Positions 37,322-46,688 of a stretch of DNA of 64,000 nucleotides are shown here, in pieces. The notes under the pieces were generated by a model, which had not been told where the DNA came from, ran no database searches, and saw nothing but the letters and a program-made list of their open reading frames with translations. The stretch's first letter is position 1, and each line of letters starts with the position of its first letter. The stretch covers positions 427,979 through 491,978 of the forward strand of contig JAJFJD010000001.1 of NCBI GenBank assembly GCA_021774335.1. Direction: 5' to 3'. The position numbers and the translations under genes were made by a program. The stretch is from Alphaproteobacteria bacterium (GTDB taxonomy: Bacteria; Pseudomonadota; Alphaproteobacteria; UBA8366).

Positions 37322-38563
37322 ATGTCCCTGCAGCTCACCCCGGATACCGGATCGATGGCGAGCCGAATTTTCACCGCCCATCGACTTTCGGCCTACCCCC
37401 TGATCTTTCTAACGGTTTACATCGTCGCCGCTATTGCGTGGATGAGTCAGGTGACCGATCTGATCGATCCGCGACAGAAACCCATCGGCTACGATTTCAT
37501 CACCTTCTGGGGCGCCTCCTGGCTGACCCTGCAAGGCGACGCCGCCGCCGTGTTCGACGCGGCAAAAATGTTCGCGGCCGAAAAGGTTGCGGTCCCGGGC
37601 AGCGACAAGGTGTTCCTGTGGCACTACCCGCCGACCTTCCTGGCCGTGGTGTTGCCGCTGTCGCTGATCCCCTATATCTGGTCCTATCTCATTTGGACCA
37701 CCGGTACCTTTGCCGGCTATGCCTGGGTCGTCCGCAAGATGGCGCCGCAACCGCAGACACTGCTGTTGCTGTGCGCATTCCCCGGCACCTTCATGAATTT
37801 TTTCCACGGCCAAAACGGCTTCCTCACCGCGGCCTTGTTCGGCGGAGCCATGCTCGTTCTGGAGCGCCGGCCGGTCGCAGCGGGAATCCTCATCGGCCTA
37901 CTCAGTTACAAGCCGCATTTCGGTTTACTGTTACCGCTGGCCCTGCTGTGCGGGCGGCATTGGACAAGCTTCTTCTGGGCGGCAGGGACAACGGTCGCCT
38001 TCGCCGCGCTCAGCGTGGCGGCCTTCGGCGTCGATACCTGGATTGCATTTTGGGATAACGCGCCGCTGGCGCGCGCCGTCTTCGAGGACGGGTTGGTGCG
38101 GTGGGCCAAGATACCCAGCGCTTTCGCCGCGCTCCGCTTGGCCGGTGCGGATCTGGCCATGGCATACGCGGCGCAGATCACAATAGGCGTTTGCATAGCA
38201 GCGACCGTGGCCGTCGTCTGGTGGCGGCGCCCGCCGCTGCCGTTGCGCGCCGCGACCTTGGTCGCCGGCACCTTGGCCGCAACGCCGTATCTTTTCGACT
38301 ATGACTTCGCATTGCTGGCAATCCCGATCGCCTTGATTGCGATGGATGGATATCTGCGCGGCTGGAATACGGGCGAACGACCCATTCTGGTTATCGCCTG
38401 GGTGATGCCGCTGGTCAGCACCGGGATCGCCGAATGGACCAATGTCCAGATCGGCCCCGCCTGCGTGCTTGCGCTGTTCGTGATAGCGGCCCGCCGCGCA
38501 TTGTCCGCTCAGGACCGGCGACGGCACACGCCTATACCGTCCCCGATGGAAAACGCGGTCTAG
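37322..38563 (+). CDS. GT87-like membrane glycosyltransferase (DUF2029)
   Basis: 413 residues from ATG 37322; ATG 37286 would add 12 residues. About ten hydrophobic segments are seen, and a D-F-I-T-F-W-G-A-S motif near residue 45 in the first extracytoplasmic loop holds the Asp expected of GT-C polyprenyl-phosphate-sugar enzymes. H-Y-P-P-T-F-L and G-Q-N-G-F-L-T-A-A are typical of the GT87/DUF2029 group. It would add sugar from a lipid carrier on the periplasmic side of the inner membrane. The acceptor is unknown. Confidence 0.83.
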   Translation: MSLQLTPDTGSMASRIFTAHRLSAYPLIFLTVYIVAAIAWMSQVTDLIDPRQKPIGYDFITFWGASWLTLQGDAAAVFDAAKMFAAEKVAVPGSDKVFLWHYPPTFLAVVLPLSLIPYIWSYLIWTTGTFAGYAWVVRKMAPQPQTLLLLCAFPGTFMNFFHGQNGFLTAALFGGAMLVLERRPVAAGILIGLLSYKPHFGLLLPLALLCGRHWTSFFWAAGTTVAFAALSVAAFGVDTWIAFWDNAPLARAVFEDGLVRWAKIPSAFAALRLAGADLAMAYAAQITIGVCIAATVAVVWWRRPPLPLRAATLVAGTLAATPYLFDYDFALLAIPIALIAMDGYLRGWNTGERPILVIAWVMPLVSTGIAEWTNVQIGPACVLALFVIAARRALSAQDRRRHTPIPSPMENAV

Positions 38564-38670
38564 GCTGCCCAGTTCGCCAAGGTCGCATGGAAATGCTGCC
38601 TGGCAGAACCACATATCCCTTATTAGTTTAGGATTTGCGCGCGGCATCATGACGACCGGCGGAGAAAGTC

Positions 38671-39366
38671 ATGCCAATCATTCTCGCTGTCCTTCTCTTT
38701 TGCGGCGTTCTGGCGCTTTGCTTCGGCCCCGCGATTTGGACCAAACGTATCCTTCAGCGAAACGGCCAAGAGCGCGCCGACTTCCCGGGTACCGGCGGCG
38801 AATTGGCGTCACACTTGCTGGAACAACTCAGTTTGCCCGGTGTCCGCGTCGAGGAAACCGAAGAAGGCAAAGACCACTACGACCCCAACGACAAGGCCGT
38901 CCGCCTTGGTCCGAAGAATATGCATGGCCGAAGCCTAACCGCGGTGGTCACCGCTGCGCATGAAGTCGGGCATGCCATACAAGATCGAGACGACGACCCA
39001 AAGCTCCGACGGCGAAACAGCCTGACGCGATTGACCGCTGTCACCGACCGTATCGGCATCGGCGCCATGGTGTTGAGCCCGCTTGCCGGGCTGATGACCG
39101 GGATCCCCGCCCTCACCTTGTTGCTCTTTCTCTCCGGATTCATGTCCACCGCGATCAAGTCTGTCGTGCACCTCGCCACGCTGCCGGTGGAATGGGATGC
39201 CAGTTTCAATAAGGCCCTGCCCATCCTCGAAGGCGGCGGCTATCTGCCGCCCGAAGACATGCCCGAGGCAAACCGGATCCTAAAGGCCTGCGCGTTCACC
39301 TATGTCGCGGCGGCGCTGAACAGCCTGCTCAACGTGACGACCTGGTTGCGAGCGTTGATCCGCTGA
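38671..39366 (+). CDS. Neutral zinc metallopeptidase (YugP-like)
   Basis: 231 residues. An N-terminal hydrophobic segment (about 2-20) and two further membrane segments around 130-165 flank the zincin motif H-E-V-G-H-A-I-Q near 92. This is the membrane-bound peptidase family typified by YugP, whose substrates are unknown. A conserved Glu or Asp further on, expected as third ligand, may be in L-P-V-E-W-D-A-S near 175. Confidence 0.88.
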   Translation: MPIILAVLLFCGVLALCFGPAIWTKRILQRNGQERADFPGTGGELASHLLEQLSLPGVRVEETEEGKDHYDPNDKAVRLGPKNMHGRSLTAVVTAAHEVGHAIQDRDDDPKLRRRNSLTRLTAVTDRIGIGAMVLSPLAGLMTGIPALTLLLFLSGFMSTAIKSVVHLATLPVEWDASFNKALPILEGGGYLPPEDMPEANRILKACAFTYVAAALNSLLNVTTWLRALIR

Positions 39367-39701
39367 CAGGTAGACACGGCGATGCGGTAATACCTGTTCC
39401 GCAAGCACCGACCTCACAACCATAGACTAATACATTCAATTCAAAATCGACCGCAGCGCGCAAAATGCACCCTATTTGTGCAATTCGGCGTGTCTATTTC
39501 GGGCTTTTAATCCTTTCTAGAGACAATAAGTGCAATCTGTGGTTACCGCCCAACGAGTTTAGTCCGAACCAGTTCAGGACTTGACCCGAGGCATCGCCAA
39601 TTTCTGGCGGGGCGAAATGAAGACGAGTCCATACGGTCTTCTGGCGCAATTTGAACCGAGGGACGCTTATTAAATCGAAGTTTCTTTGAGGGGAAAATAC
39701 A
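39367..39701. other. Non-coding spacer upstream of chemoreceptor gene
   Basis: 335 bases without a convincing gene. It is clearly richer in A/T than its flanks and includes a short dyad TGCAC/GTGCA (39466..39482). It must hold the promoter of the chemoreceptor gene, whose ribosome site (GAGGGG) is at its end. I see no terminator or RNA gene. Confidence 0.5.
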
Positions 39702-41774
39702 ATGAGAGCCTGGTCAAAATCCATTCTATCGAGCTGGAGGATTTCCAGCAGAATCAACCTTCTACTAGCGTTGCCCTTTCTCGGCGCGCTGCTATTCTCG
39801 ACAATGCTGACTTACAACACGTGGCAGGAACAGAGTAAAACGCACGAGTTGCTTGAGCTTGGCTCTCTTGCCCCCAAATTCAGCGCCCTTGTGCATGAAC
39901 TCCAGAAAGAACGCGGTATGTCTGCCGGATTTATCGCCAGCAAAGGCGTTAAATTTCGCGCCGAACTACCCGAGCAACGGGCACAGACGGACAGTCGCCA
40001 CACGCAGCTTGATGCGGCGCTCAAGGCGTTCGCCGTCGATGCATATGGCAGCAATATTGCCAACGCCATTCAGCAGGCGACATCGGCCCTGACGCACCTC
40101 GCGCCAATGCGCAGTAGCGTGTCCGGCCAAACGGTCACCGTGCCGCAGATGGCAAAATACTATACGCCGACCATCGCAAATCTGCTGAAGATCGTCGGCA
40201 GCATGAGCGAACATGCGACGACCGGCGAAGTCGCGAATGCGATCGTCAGCTACACGGCATTCCTAGAAGCCAAGGAACGGGCCGGCGTTGAACGCGCCAT
40301 GGGCGCAACCGGCTTCGGCGCGAAGCAGTTCGCCCCGGCCATCCACCAGAAGTTCATCCAGCTCATCGCGATGCAAGGCGTGTTCCTCAACACGTTCATG
40401 TCGAACGCGACGCCGGACCAAACGGCTTTCTATCAAAGCACCGTCAGAGGCGCGGCCGTGGACGACGTCAATCGCATGCGAAAAATCGCCATCGACAGCA
40501 TCGTGTCGGGAAGCACCGGCGATATCGACGCCGGCATCTGGTTCCAAAAGATCACCGAGAAGATCAACCTCATGAAGTCGGTCGAGGATCGCCTCGCAAC
40601 CGATTTCACGACGCGGTTGAGTACGCTCGAATCCGCGGCATCCAGCCAGTTTTTCCTGATCTTGAGCACAACAATTGCACTTTTGTCACTCACCATCGTC
40701 GGCTCGCTGATCATCATCTGGGGCATCACCGGCCCGATCAACGACAGCGTCGACGTCATGGAGAACCTGGTGAAGGGCAATCTCGAGGTTGATATTCCGG
40801 GATTGGACCGGGCCGACGAGATTGGCGGCATGGCTCAATCGATCGAAATCTTCAAACAGAACGCCATCGAAGTTCAGAAGATGGAAGCGGACAAGGCAGC
40901 GCAGGAAGAACGCGTCGCGGCCGAGAAGAAGGCCGCCATGAACGCCATGGCCGACGACTTCGAAAATCGCGTAAGCGCCATCGTGGAAACCGTTTCCTCG
41001 TCGTCATCACAATTGACGTCGACGGCGCAGTCGATGACGAAAGCGGCCGACGATGCCAACCAGCAGACCACGACTGTGGCTGCCGCATCCGAGGAGGCGT
41101 CCACGAACGTGCAAACCGTCGCGTCCGCCGCCGAGGAACTATCGGCATCGGTCAACGAAATCAACCGGCAGGTCACGCAATCCGCTGAAATTGCCGGTAG
41201 GGCGAACGAAGACGCACAGCGCACCAACGAGACGGTGCAAAGTCTGGCGTCCGCCGCGCAGAAGATCGGCGAAGTCGTGGAACTGATCAGCGACATAGCG
41301 GAACAGACCAATCTGCTCGCCCTGAACGCCACCATCGAAGCCGCCCGCGCCGGAGAAGCCGGCAAGGGCTTCGCCGTCGTCGCGTCCGAAGTGAAGAACC
41401 TTGCGACGCAAACGGCGAAAGCGACGGAGGATATCAGCGCTCAAATTTCGGAAATGCAGTCAGTAACCTCCGACGCCGTTTCGGCGATCGAAGGGATCGG
41501 CAGCACCATCGGCGAGATCAACAGCATCACCGATACCATTGCAACGGCGGTTGCCGAGCAGGGTAGTGCTACCCAGGAGATCGCCGAAAACACGCAACAG
41601 GCCGCAACCGGCACGCAGACCGTCAGTGGCACGATTTCCAGTGTTACCGAGGCCGCGTCCCAGACCGGCGCGGCGGCGGCGCAGGTGCTCTCGTCAGCAA
41701 GCGAACTGTCCGGGCAAGCGGATACCTTGCGGACGCAAGTCGACGAATTCCTGACGCAGATGCGGGCAGCGTAA
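39702..41774 (+). CDS. Methyl-accepting chemotaxis protein with NIT (nitrate/nitrite-type) sensor
   Basis: 690 residues. TM1 about 18-38; periplasmic helical domain about 50-310 of the NIT type ([11 protein letters not shown] near 68 is the hallmark); TM2 about 318-342; HAMP about 343-395; signalling domain about 430-688 with [20 protein letters not shown] domains bind nitrate or nitrite in known cases. The signalling module is almost the same as in the receptor at 21675..24104, so both likely feed one CheA array. Confidence 0.93.
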   Translation: MRAWSKSILSSWRISSRINLLLALPFLGALLFSTMLTYNTWQEQSKTHELLELGSLAPKFSALVHELQKERGMSAGFIASKGVKFRAELPEQRAQTDSRHTQLDAALKAFAVDAYGSNIANAIQQATSALTHLAPMRSSVSGQTVTVPQMAKYYTPTIANLLKIVGSMSEHATTGEVANAIVSYTAFLEAKERAGVERAMGATGFGAKQFAPAIHQKFIQLIAMQGVFLNTFMSNATPDQTAFYQSTVRGAAVDDVNRMRKIAIDSIVSGSTGDIDAGIWFQKITEKINLMKSVEDRLATDFTTRLSTLESAASSQFFLILSTTIALLSLTIVGSLIIIWGITGPINDSVDVMENLVKGNLEVDIPGLDRADEIGGMAQSIEIFKQNAIEVQKMEADKAAQEERVAAEKKAAMNAMADDFENRVSAIVETVSSSSSQLTSTAQSMTKAADDANQQTTTVAAASEEASTNVQTVASAAEELSASVNEINRQVTQSAEIAGRANEDAQRTNETVQSLASAAQKIGEVVELISDIAEQTNLLALNATIEAARAGEAGKGFAVVASEVKNLATQTAKATEDISAQISEMQSVTSDAVSAIEGIGSTIGEINSITDTIATAVAEQGSATQEIAENTQQAATGTQTVSGTISSVTEAASQTGAAAAQVLSSASELSGQADTLRTQVDEFLTQMRAA

Positions 41775-41806
41775 TTCGTCACCTAGTATCGAGTATCGAG
41801 TATCCT

Positions 41807-41844
41807 AAAAAAAGCCGGCGGAATTCGTTTCCGCCGGCTTTTCC
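41807..41844. terminator. Bidirectional Rho-independent terminator
   Basis: AGCCGGCGGAA and TTCCGCCGGCT form an 11-bp stem flanked by A-tracts on the left and a T-tract on the right. It can end both the chemoreceptor mRNA and the converging UGSC-gene mRNA. The bases just upstream (around 41786..41804) contain three short copies of GTATC/GAGTATC. Confidence 0.9.
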
Positions 41845-41872
41845 TTGGGTACAACGGCATCGGTGGCCGGAC

Positions 41873-43603
41873 CTAAATCGTGCAGTACTCGCCGCCCGAT
41901 CCGAGATCCTCATCCGCTTCGGCGAGTAACGCGTCGAAACCGCCGGGCAGCTTGATCTCACCGCCCGCAACCTTTGGCGCATTTCCCTGCATCCAAAAGT
42001 TATGCGTCGGATGGTGCCCACCCGCGACGCAGAGGATGATCTGTTCCGGCGTGCGAGAGATCGGCCACGGATCCATGCCGGACGATGCCACCGTTTCCGC
42101 ATCGGCCGCCTGCTCGATCCACTGCTTCATGCCGTTCTCGCGGATTTCGGCCGCCGGTGTGCTGGACCGTTCCCACAGGAACTGCTTGATCTTGGCCTTG
42201 TCCCAACCGAGACCGGACAACTGCTTCGCCACAACGCGCGACATCAGCAACGCGCCCGGCGATCCGTTCGCCCAACCATGTGTGTAATGCGGGCTCGGAC
42301 TGCGCAGGTATTGCCCCACCCGACGCAGACTTTGCACACCTTCTTCTTCCGGCTCTTCCTTGCCAACGCCGCGGCGCATGATGTTCGACGCGCCGGTCGC
42401 CACATAGACGGTAACCGCGTTGCTGCCTCGCGGCAGGCCGAGATGATCTGTGCAGACCGGATCCCAGCCTTCGGGCAAGCCATCTTCATCCTCGGCGAAT
42501 ACAGCGTTCGTGTAGCGCATGCCACCGAACATCGCCATCGTGCCGACCCCCGGCAACGCGCCGCCGACATTCTGCAGGATCAATCGCAATGCACGGCCGA
42601 TGCTGGCCCCCGCCGGATGCTGCGGGTCCGGACCGAGTAGCCCAAACCCGGAGTTCAGGCGAATTTGCTGCGCTATCGGGCCGTTGACGATAACGACCGG
42701 GAAGGTGCTGCCCGAGGTCGCCTGGAACTTGTCATGTTCCATACCGGGATCGAGGATCGCCTCGACCGAGGCCAGCATGACCGGCAGGTATTCCGGCCGG
42801 CCACCGGCCATGGCGAGCGATACCGCAATGGTTTCGACGGTCGCAATGCCGCCACGCGGCATGACTTTGCCGATCACTTGATCCCGCGGCAGATCGGTTC
42901 CCTTGAGCACCCATTCGACGCGGTCGTCGGTCGGTGCATTCAAGGGAAGACCGTCACCCCATGTATTTATGAGGAATTGACGGTTCATCTTGTCGAGCGC
43001 CGCTTCAAAGCCGTTGGCCTCGATCTGCATGCGCGGCGGGTCCTGCACGCCGGTCTCCCTGGCGCGCGCTTCCCACTTCATCAAGCCATCCAGAAATCCG
43101 TCGAAATTCTCCCGGATCGGCGTCAAGTCGCTGCCGACTAGGAAAGGATCGATCGGGAATGTCACCATCGGTGCGTCCTGATCGAAACCGAGACCGGCGA
43201 GCGCGTTGCGGACAACGCCGACGAAGTCCTCGCGGGTCAGTAGTACTGTAGGGATGCCCCTGCTTTCGATTCTAGCGGCAGCACGGCCGCATGCTGTTGC
43301 GCAGGCGCCTCAGGAGGCGTTTCCGACAATGACCGCGTCGACCCCGCGCTCGACGAACATGTCGGCGGTTTCGTCGCGATCAATCGCGGTGTTCCCCATC
43401 GGAAACTCGGTCTCCGGGATAATCGTGATGTTGTCGTAACGCTCTTCCAGCATCTCCCGCAGCAAGGGCATCATGCGATGCGCCTGCCACATGTCGTCGG
43501 ACAGCATGGCGACCGTCTTGCCTTCCAGCGAACCGAGACGATCCGCGTGCAATCGCGTGATCTCCGTCGCGCCGGATGGGTCGAAAATTTCCATTGTATT
43601 CAT
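41873..43603 (-). CDS. UGSC-family selenoprotein (Sec at codon 98, UGAC motif)
   Basis: 576 residues from ATG 43603 if the in-frame TGA at 43312..43310 is read as Sec. Codons 1-97 form an alpha/beta domain (K-T-V-A-M-L-S-D, D-A-V-I-V-G-N-A-S) ending at the UGA. The frame continues G-A-C-A-T-A-C-G with no further stop for 478 codons. The U-x-x-C arrangement at a strand end matches the UGSC family, which RefSeq names as (seleno)proteins; here the third residue is Ala rather than Ser. The long C-terminal part (G-G-I-A-T-V-E-T near 250, N-G-P-I-A near 310, N-V-G-G-A near 348) matches the partner domain I associate with that family. A SECIS-like hairpin follows. Function unknown, presumably redox. 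A short spacer separates it from the terminator at its end. Confidence 0.88.
43279..43296 (-). promoter_or_regulatory. Candidate bacterial SECIS hairpin of the UGSC gene
   Basis: On the minus-strand mRNA, CAGCAUG (43296..43290), loop CGGC (43289..43286) and CGUGCUG (43285..43279) form a 7-bp stem with one U-G pair. The stem begins 13 nt and the loop 20 nt after the UGA, close to the geometry of the known formate dehydrogenase element. A G stands in the first two loop positions. It should bind SelB and deliver Sec-tRNA. Confidence 0.7.
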
Positions 43604-43721
43604 GCTTTGGTTTCCTCTCTCAACGCATCGCCCGATATGGCGAGGCGGGTCGTTCCAGTTATCGGCATAATACCACGAAACCGAATCGGCCGCTGACACG
43701 GATCGACTCCGCGCGACTGCT

Positions 43722-43988
43722 TTACGAGGTGACTTTGATCTTATCGAGCACGTCCTGGACCTGCTCACGCTGGTCGCCCCCGGCGATATACAGGTCGCGC
43801 ATGAAAGCCAGCGCATTTCCGGCCGGACCGATGAAGTCCCAGACGCAGTTCTCGAAAAAGCATTTATTCAGGCTTACCGGCAGCATGCCGCTATACAGCA
43901 ACGTGCAATTCCGGAAGGTACATCCCTCATAGGTGCCGCCGTCCAAATTGATGCGCATGTCGGTGAACTCTTCTTTTCGTGCAATCAA
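43722..43988 (-). CDS. Small Cys-containing protein, pentapeptide-like
   Basis: 88 residues from TTG 43988, which follows an AGGAGG by 5 bases; GTG 44006 is another start without a ribosome site. The middle part (G-T-Y-E-G-C-T-F-R-N-C-T-L ... N-K-C-F-F-E-N-C-V-W) recalls short pentapeptide-repeat-type beta turns. I do not recognise a family. It is 118 bases upstream of the UGSC selenoprotein gene on the same strand. Confidence 0.6.
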   Translation of the reverse strand: MIARKEEFTDMRINLDGGTYEGCTFRNCTLLYSGMLPVSLNKCFFENCVWDFIGPAGNALAFMRDLYIAGGDQREQVQDVLDKIKVTS

Positions 43989-44172
43989 ATCATCCTCCTG
44001 TGTCACGGTCGACCGCGCGCGGCGCCATCCTCGCGCGAAGGCCTACCGTATAGCATGAACGCGACGCCGCGATATTGCGCGTAACGCCGCAAGGGCCGTC
44101 AAAATCGAAATGCCGCATGCTATGCTGGCGACCGGTCCCACACGTGATGTCCCCAGAGCGGAAGGTCTTCCA

Positions 44173-44805
44173 ATGAACCCGCCAACACAGCAACCGATCC
44201 GATTGGAGACAGACCGGTTCATTTTGCGCCCGCTGGACCGAGCCGATGTCACCGGCCGCTTGGTCCGGTGGCTCCACGACGACGAGTTGCTGCGCTATGT
44301 CGAATTGCCGGCGCACCCCTCGACGAACGATTTCCTACGGTTCATGCGTCAGTTCGACAATGTCACGAATTTCCTGCTTGGCATCTTCGAGAAATCCGAC
44401 GAACGGCTTCTCGGCTTCTATCAGGTGCACACGGAACCTCAGCTCGGCAGGGCAAGCACTGAGGTCATGATCGGCGACCGCCGCCATTGGGGCACCAACG
44501 CAGTCTTCGAAACACGGACGCGACTGCTCGACTATCTCTTCGATACGCTGGGCCTCTACCGGGTATACGGAACGGTGCACGCCCGCAATCTTCCCGCCCT
44601 GTTCAATTACAAAGCCCTGGGGTTCACCTGCGAAGGAATTTTGCGCGGTCATGCGGTCACAACGGACGACGAACATGCGGACGTTTACTTCTTCGGTATG
44701 CTGCGCGACGAATGGCTGGGCCGCGGGGCTGCTGACGGGACAGAAAAAACCGGCATTGCCGCGCCGGGCGAGCAAGAAAATGCAAATTCCAGCCGGCCAG
44801 CATAA
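44173..44805 (+). CDS. GNAT-family N-acetyltransferase (RimJ/RimL-like)
   Basis: 210 residues from ATG 44173 (GGAAGG upstream). Typical start L-E-T-D-R-F-I-L-R-P-L near residue 10. The acetyl-CoA-binding region R-R-H-W-G-T-N-A near 100 replaces the common Q-x-x-G-x-G/A. N-L-P-A-L-F-N-Y-K-A-L-G-F near 137 is characteristic of the RimJ/RimL branch, which acetylates protein N-termini or small molecules. The last 25 residues are polar and variable. Confidence 0.85.
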   Translation: MNPPTQQPIRLETDRFILRPLDRADVTGRLVRWLHDDELLRYVELPAHPSTNDFLRFMRQFDNVTNFLLGIFEKSDERLLGFYQVHTEPQLGRASTEVMIGDRRHWGTNAVFETRTRLLDYLFDTLGLYRVYGTVHARNLPALFNYKALGFTCEGILRGHAVTTDDEHADVYFFGMLRDEWLGRGAADGTEKTGIAAPGEQENANSSRPA

Positions 44806-45230
44806 AATGACGGCGCGACGGCGGCGCCCACGTTTTGGGCATGCGTGCCAATTCCCGCGAATCGACGCCCTTTCCGCCTAGAGTTTTGCTGCCCTGCAAA
44901 TACCCAGTAATTGTCTATAAAATAAGCACTTTTTTTTGCTTGAAACCACTCATGTAGCAATGAAACATCGCAATGCAGTTTCGCAACTGCAGAAAAGGGC
45001 GGTGACGGTGTCATCGCAATTCCTCCCGGAAACCTTTTTTAGCTCATCAACTGGGGCGGCCTATCGGCCGCCCCTTCTTTTGCCGCCCCGCCGGCCTGCG
45101 AAACATGGCTCGAATCTGCAATCGCGACGATTTTCCCCCTTCCCAGGCCAATTGGGACGTATTACAGATTAACGATCTTCGGGGCACGCCTCCGGCAGGC
45201 GCGCTCAAAAAAAGAAGAGGGGAGAGAAAA
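44806..45230. other. Spacer with hairpins, no coding gene seen
   Basis: 425 bases between the GNAT gene and the next small gene. The only structures are the promoter-like TATAAA, a hairpin and the terminator at 45053..45081. Short open frames here run through the terminator and have no ribosome sites. Confidence 0.5.
45053..45081 (+). terminator. Rho-independent terminator, possible end of a small RNA
   Basis: GGGGCGGCC, loop TATC and GGCCGCCCC form a perfect 9-bp stem followed by TTCTTTT. No gene of normal appearance ends just before it. Upstream lie a TATAAA box at 44916 and a second hairpin (44974..44991, TGCAGTT-TCGC-AACTGCA), so it may end a short non-coding transcript. Confidence 0.75.
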
Positions 45231-45536
45231 ATGCCGGCTCAAGTTATCCCAATGCGCGGTGGCGACGTGCACTGCGGAGAGAGGACGCTGTTCAGCGACG
45301 ACGACGTTCGAAGCATTACCGAACTCGGCGATTCATTGGTTCAGAATGGCCGGGCATCCGGCATGCGGCGATTTTCCAGCCAAACCGGCAATGACGTTTT
45401 CGTCGTGCTGGACAATGATGGTGTGATCGAATTCGGCATCGAAAAAAACTCGGACGGATACCAGTGTTTCGATTGCGACTGCGAAACCATCGCGGCAGCC
45501 GCTGATCTCGCACCGTTGCTTCAGCGATTTTCTTGA
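45231..45536 (+). CDS. Small protein of unknown function
   Basis: 101 residues from ATG 45231, with AGAGGGGAGA upstream; longer in-frame starts lack such a site. The sequence is acidic, with a compact beta pattern (N-D-V-F-V-V-L-D-N-D-G-V-I-E-F-G-I) and a Cys cluster C-F-D-C-D-C near residue 79. No family recognised. The stop overlaps the TTG start of the next gene, so the two are coupled. Confidence 0.65.
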   Translation: MPAQVIPMRGGDVHCGERTLFSDDDVRSITELGDSLVQNGRASGMRRFSSQTGNDVFVVLDNDGVIEFGIEKNSDGYQCFDCDCETIAAAADLAPLLQRFS

Positions 45537-46015
45537 TCCGCAATTTACGTCACACGGCAGCTCTTTGTCTGCCGCTTGCCGCGTTGATCATGACCGCAAG
45601 CTGTGGTCCAGCCGTTACGGAAAAAGCATCGGCATCGGCCAACCAGGAAGACGATCGGCCGGAAACCGCGGATCCATTCGATCCGGGTCTCCGCGACGGT
45701 ACGGCTTTGTTCGCGCTCTATCTCAGCGAAAGTGATGCGGAACGGGGGTGGACCTGGCTTTGTGCCGCCGCCCTCAAGGGACATCCGATAGCCCAGAACA
45801 CGATGGCGACCCGATACCGGTACGGTCAGGCACCGGTGGACCGGGATCCCGTGCGGGCCTATCTATGGTATTCGCAAGCCCTAACGAACGGACTCGCGGC
45901 CGCCGATGCCCTGCGGAGCGACCTTTCCAAGGAAATGACACCGGCCGACCTTAAACAAGCGCAGGCCAGTGCGAAGACCTGGAAGCCCGGTGGCTGCCAA
46001 CATTTCGGCGGTTGA
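45533..46015 (+). CDS. Lipoprotein with Sel1-like repeats
   Basis: 160 residues starting at TTG 45533, overlapping the previous stop (TTGA). The signal ends in a lipobox (M-T-A-S-C, Cys about 24). After an acidic linker come two Sel1-type helical repeats (about 60-125: W-T-W-L-C-A-A-A-L-K-G-H-P-I-A-Q; A-Y-L-W-Y-S-Q-A). Sel1 lipoproteins usually act as periplasmic protein-binding adaptors. The partner is unknown. Confidence 0.72.
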   Translation: MIRNLRHTAALCLPLAALIMTASCGPAVTEKASASANQEDDRPETADPFDPGLRDGTALFALYLSESDAERGWTWLCAAALKGHPIAQNTMATRYRYGQAPVDRDPVRAYLWYSQALTNGLAAADALRSDLSKEMTPADLKQAQASAKTWKPGGCQHFGG

Positions 46016-46121
46016 ACAAACCCACAGCCGAGCGCCGATAGGAGCGTACGAATAAGCCGTTCCCAGTGACGCCAGTCACTGCCGAAAATCCGCATCCGTT
46101 TATACTCACCCTCAGTTTCGA

Positions 46122-46166
46122 CGGGGCCGCGCACCCTTTGCCCCTCCCACGCGCGGCCCCGTTTCC
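46122..46166 (+). terminator. GC-rich hairpin terminator
   Basis: CGGGGCCGCGC (46122..46132) and GCGCGGCCCCG (46151..46161) form an 11-bp perfect stem with an 18-nt loop, followed by TTTCCTATTT. It lies about 100 bases after the Sel1-lipoprotein gene and probably ends that two-gene transcript. Confidence 0.65.
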
Positions 46167-46330
46167 TATTTCAGCCCTCCTCCTTATAGACGCCCGAATA
46201 ACGCCCAAACGCTGACCTGAAATCGGTGGTTTTCTGCCGTTTTATCGGTCTGTGACCGTAATCACTGCATTTTTTTGATATTTAGCTAAAATTTTATCTA
46301 TCGGGTTTTGACCAACCTGACTCTCCCCTT

Positions 46331-46361
46331 CGAGGCCGCGTTTCTCCCCTACGCGGCCTCG
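46331..46361. terminator. Second GC-rich hairpin
   Basis: CGAGGCCGCGT (46331..46341) and ACGCGGCCTCG (46351..46361) make a perfect 11-bp stem with loop TTCTCCCCT, followed by AATTT. It resembles the hairpin about 200 bases upstream. Between them is an A/T-rich stretch without a gene. It may be a terminator or a processed leader of the next gene. Confidence 0.45.
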
Positions 46362-46438
46362 AATTTGCGCGTAGCATCGCATTACGATAAGTCTCCACAC
46401 CCCTTTAAAGGGCGGATCAAGGTTCCTAGATTCTACAT

Positions 46439-46666
46439 ATGCAGATGACAGCTTCAGGTATTCGGAAAATCGTAGCCGTGGCGGCGCTCAGCGTAGCACT
46501 CGGCGCGTGCGCCACGATCCAAGGCGACAATAATGTCGATACCGATGACGGCGAAGGCGCTCTTGGCAAAGGCCCCGGCTTGATCAGCGGTAAGCGGGGC
46601 GGTTTCGAGTTGCCGGGCTTCGACTGGGAAGGCGCCGCCCCCAACGATCCGCTCGCGTCGGAATAA
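46439..46666 (+). CDS. Small lipoprotein of unknown function
   Basis: 75 residues. The signal peptide has a lipobox L-G-A-C (Cys about 24). The short mature tail is acidic then Gly-rich (G-K-G-P-G-L-I-S-G-K-R-G-G-F-E-L) and ends P-N-D-P-L-A-S-E. No known domain. It is probably an outer-membrane lipoprotein and is followed by a convergent gene 22 bases away. Confidence 0.72.
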   Translation: MQMTASGIRKIVAVAALSVALGACATIQGDNNVDTDDGEGALGKGPGLISGKRGGFELPGFDWEGAAPNDPLASE

Positions 46667-46688
46667 CCGATACCGCTAGTGTTCCAGT

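Noticed and set aside
43310..43816. Two separate genes on either side of the UGA at 43310
   Set aside because: No new ribosome site or start precedes the downstream part near 43168, and the joined frame fits one family without gap.
44936..45172. 78-codon plus-strand open frame
   Set aside because: It runs straight through a strong terminator and lacks a ribosome site.
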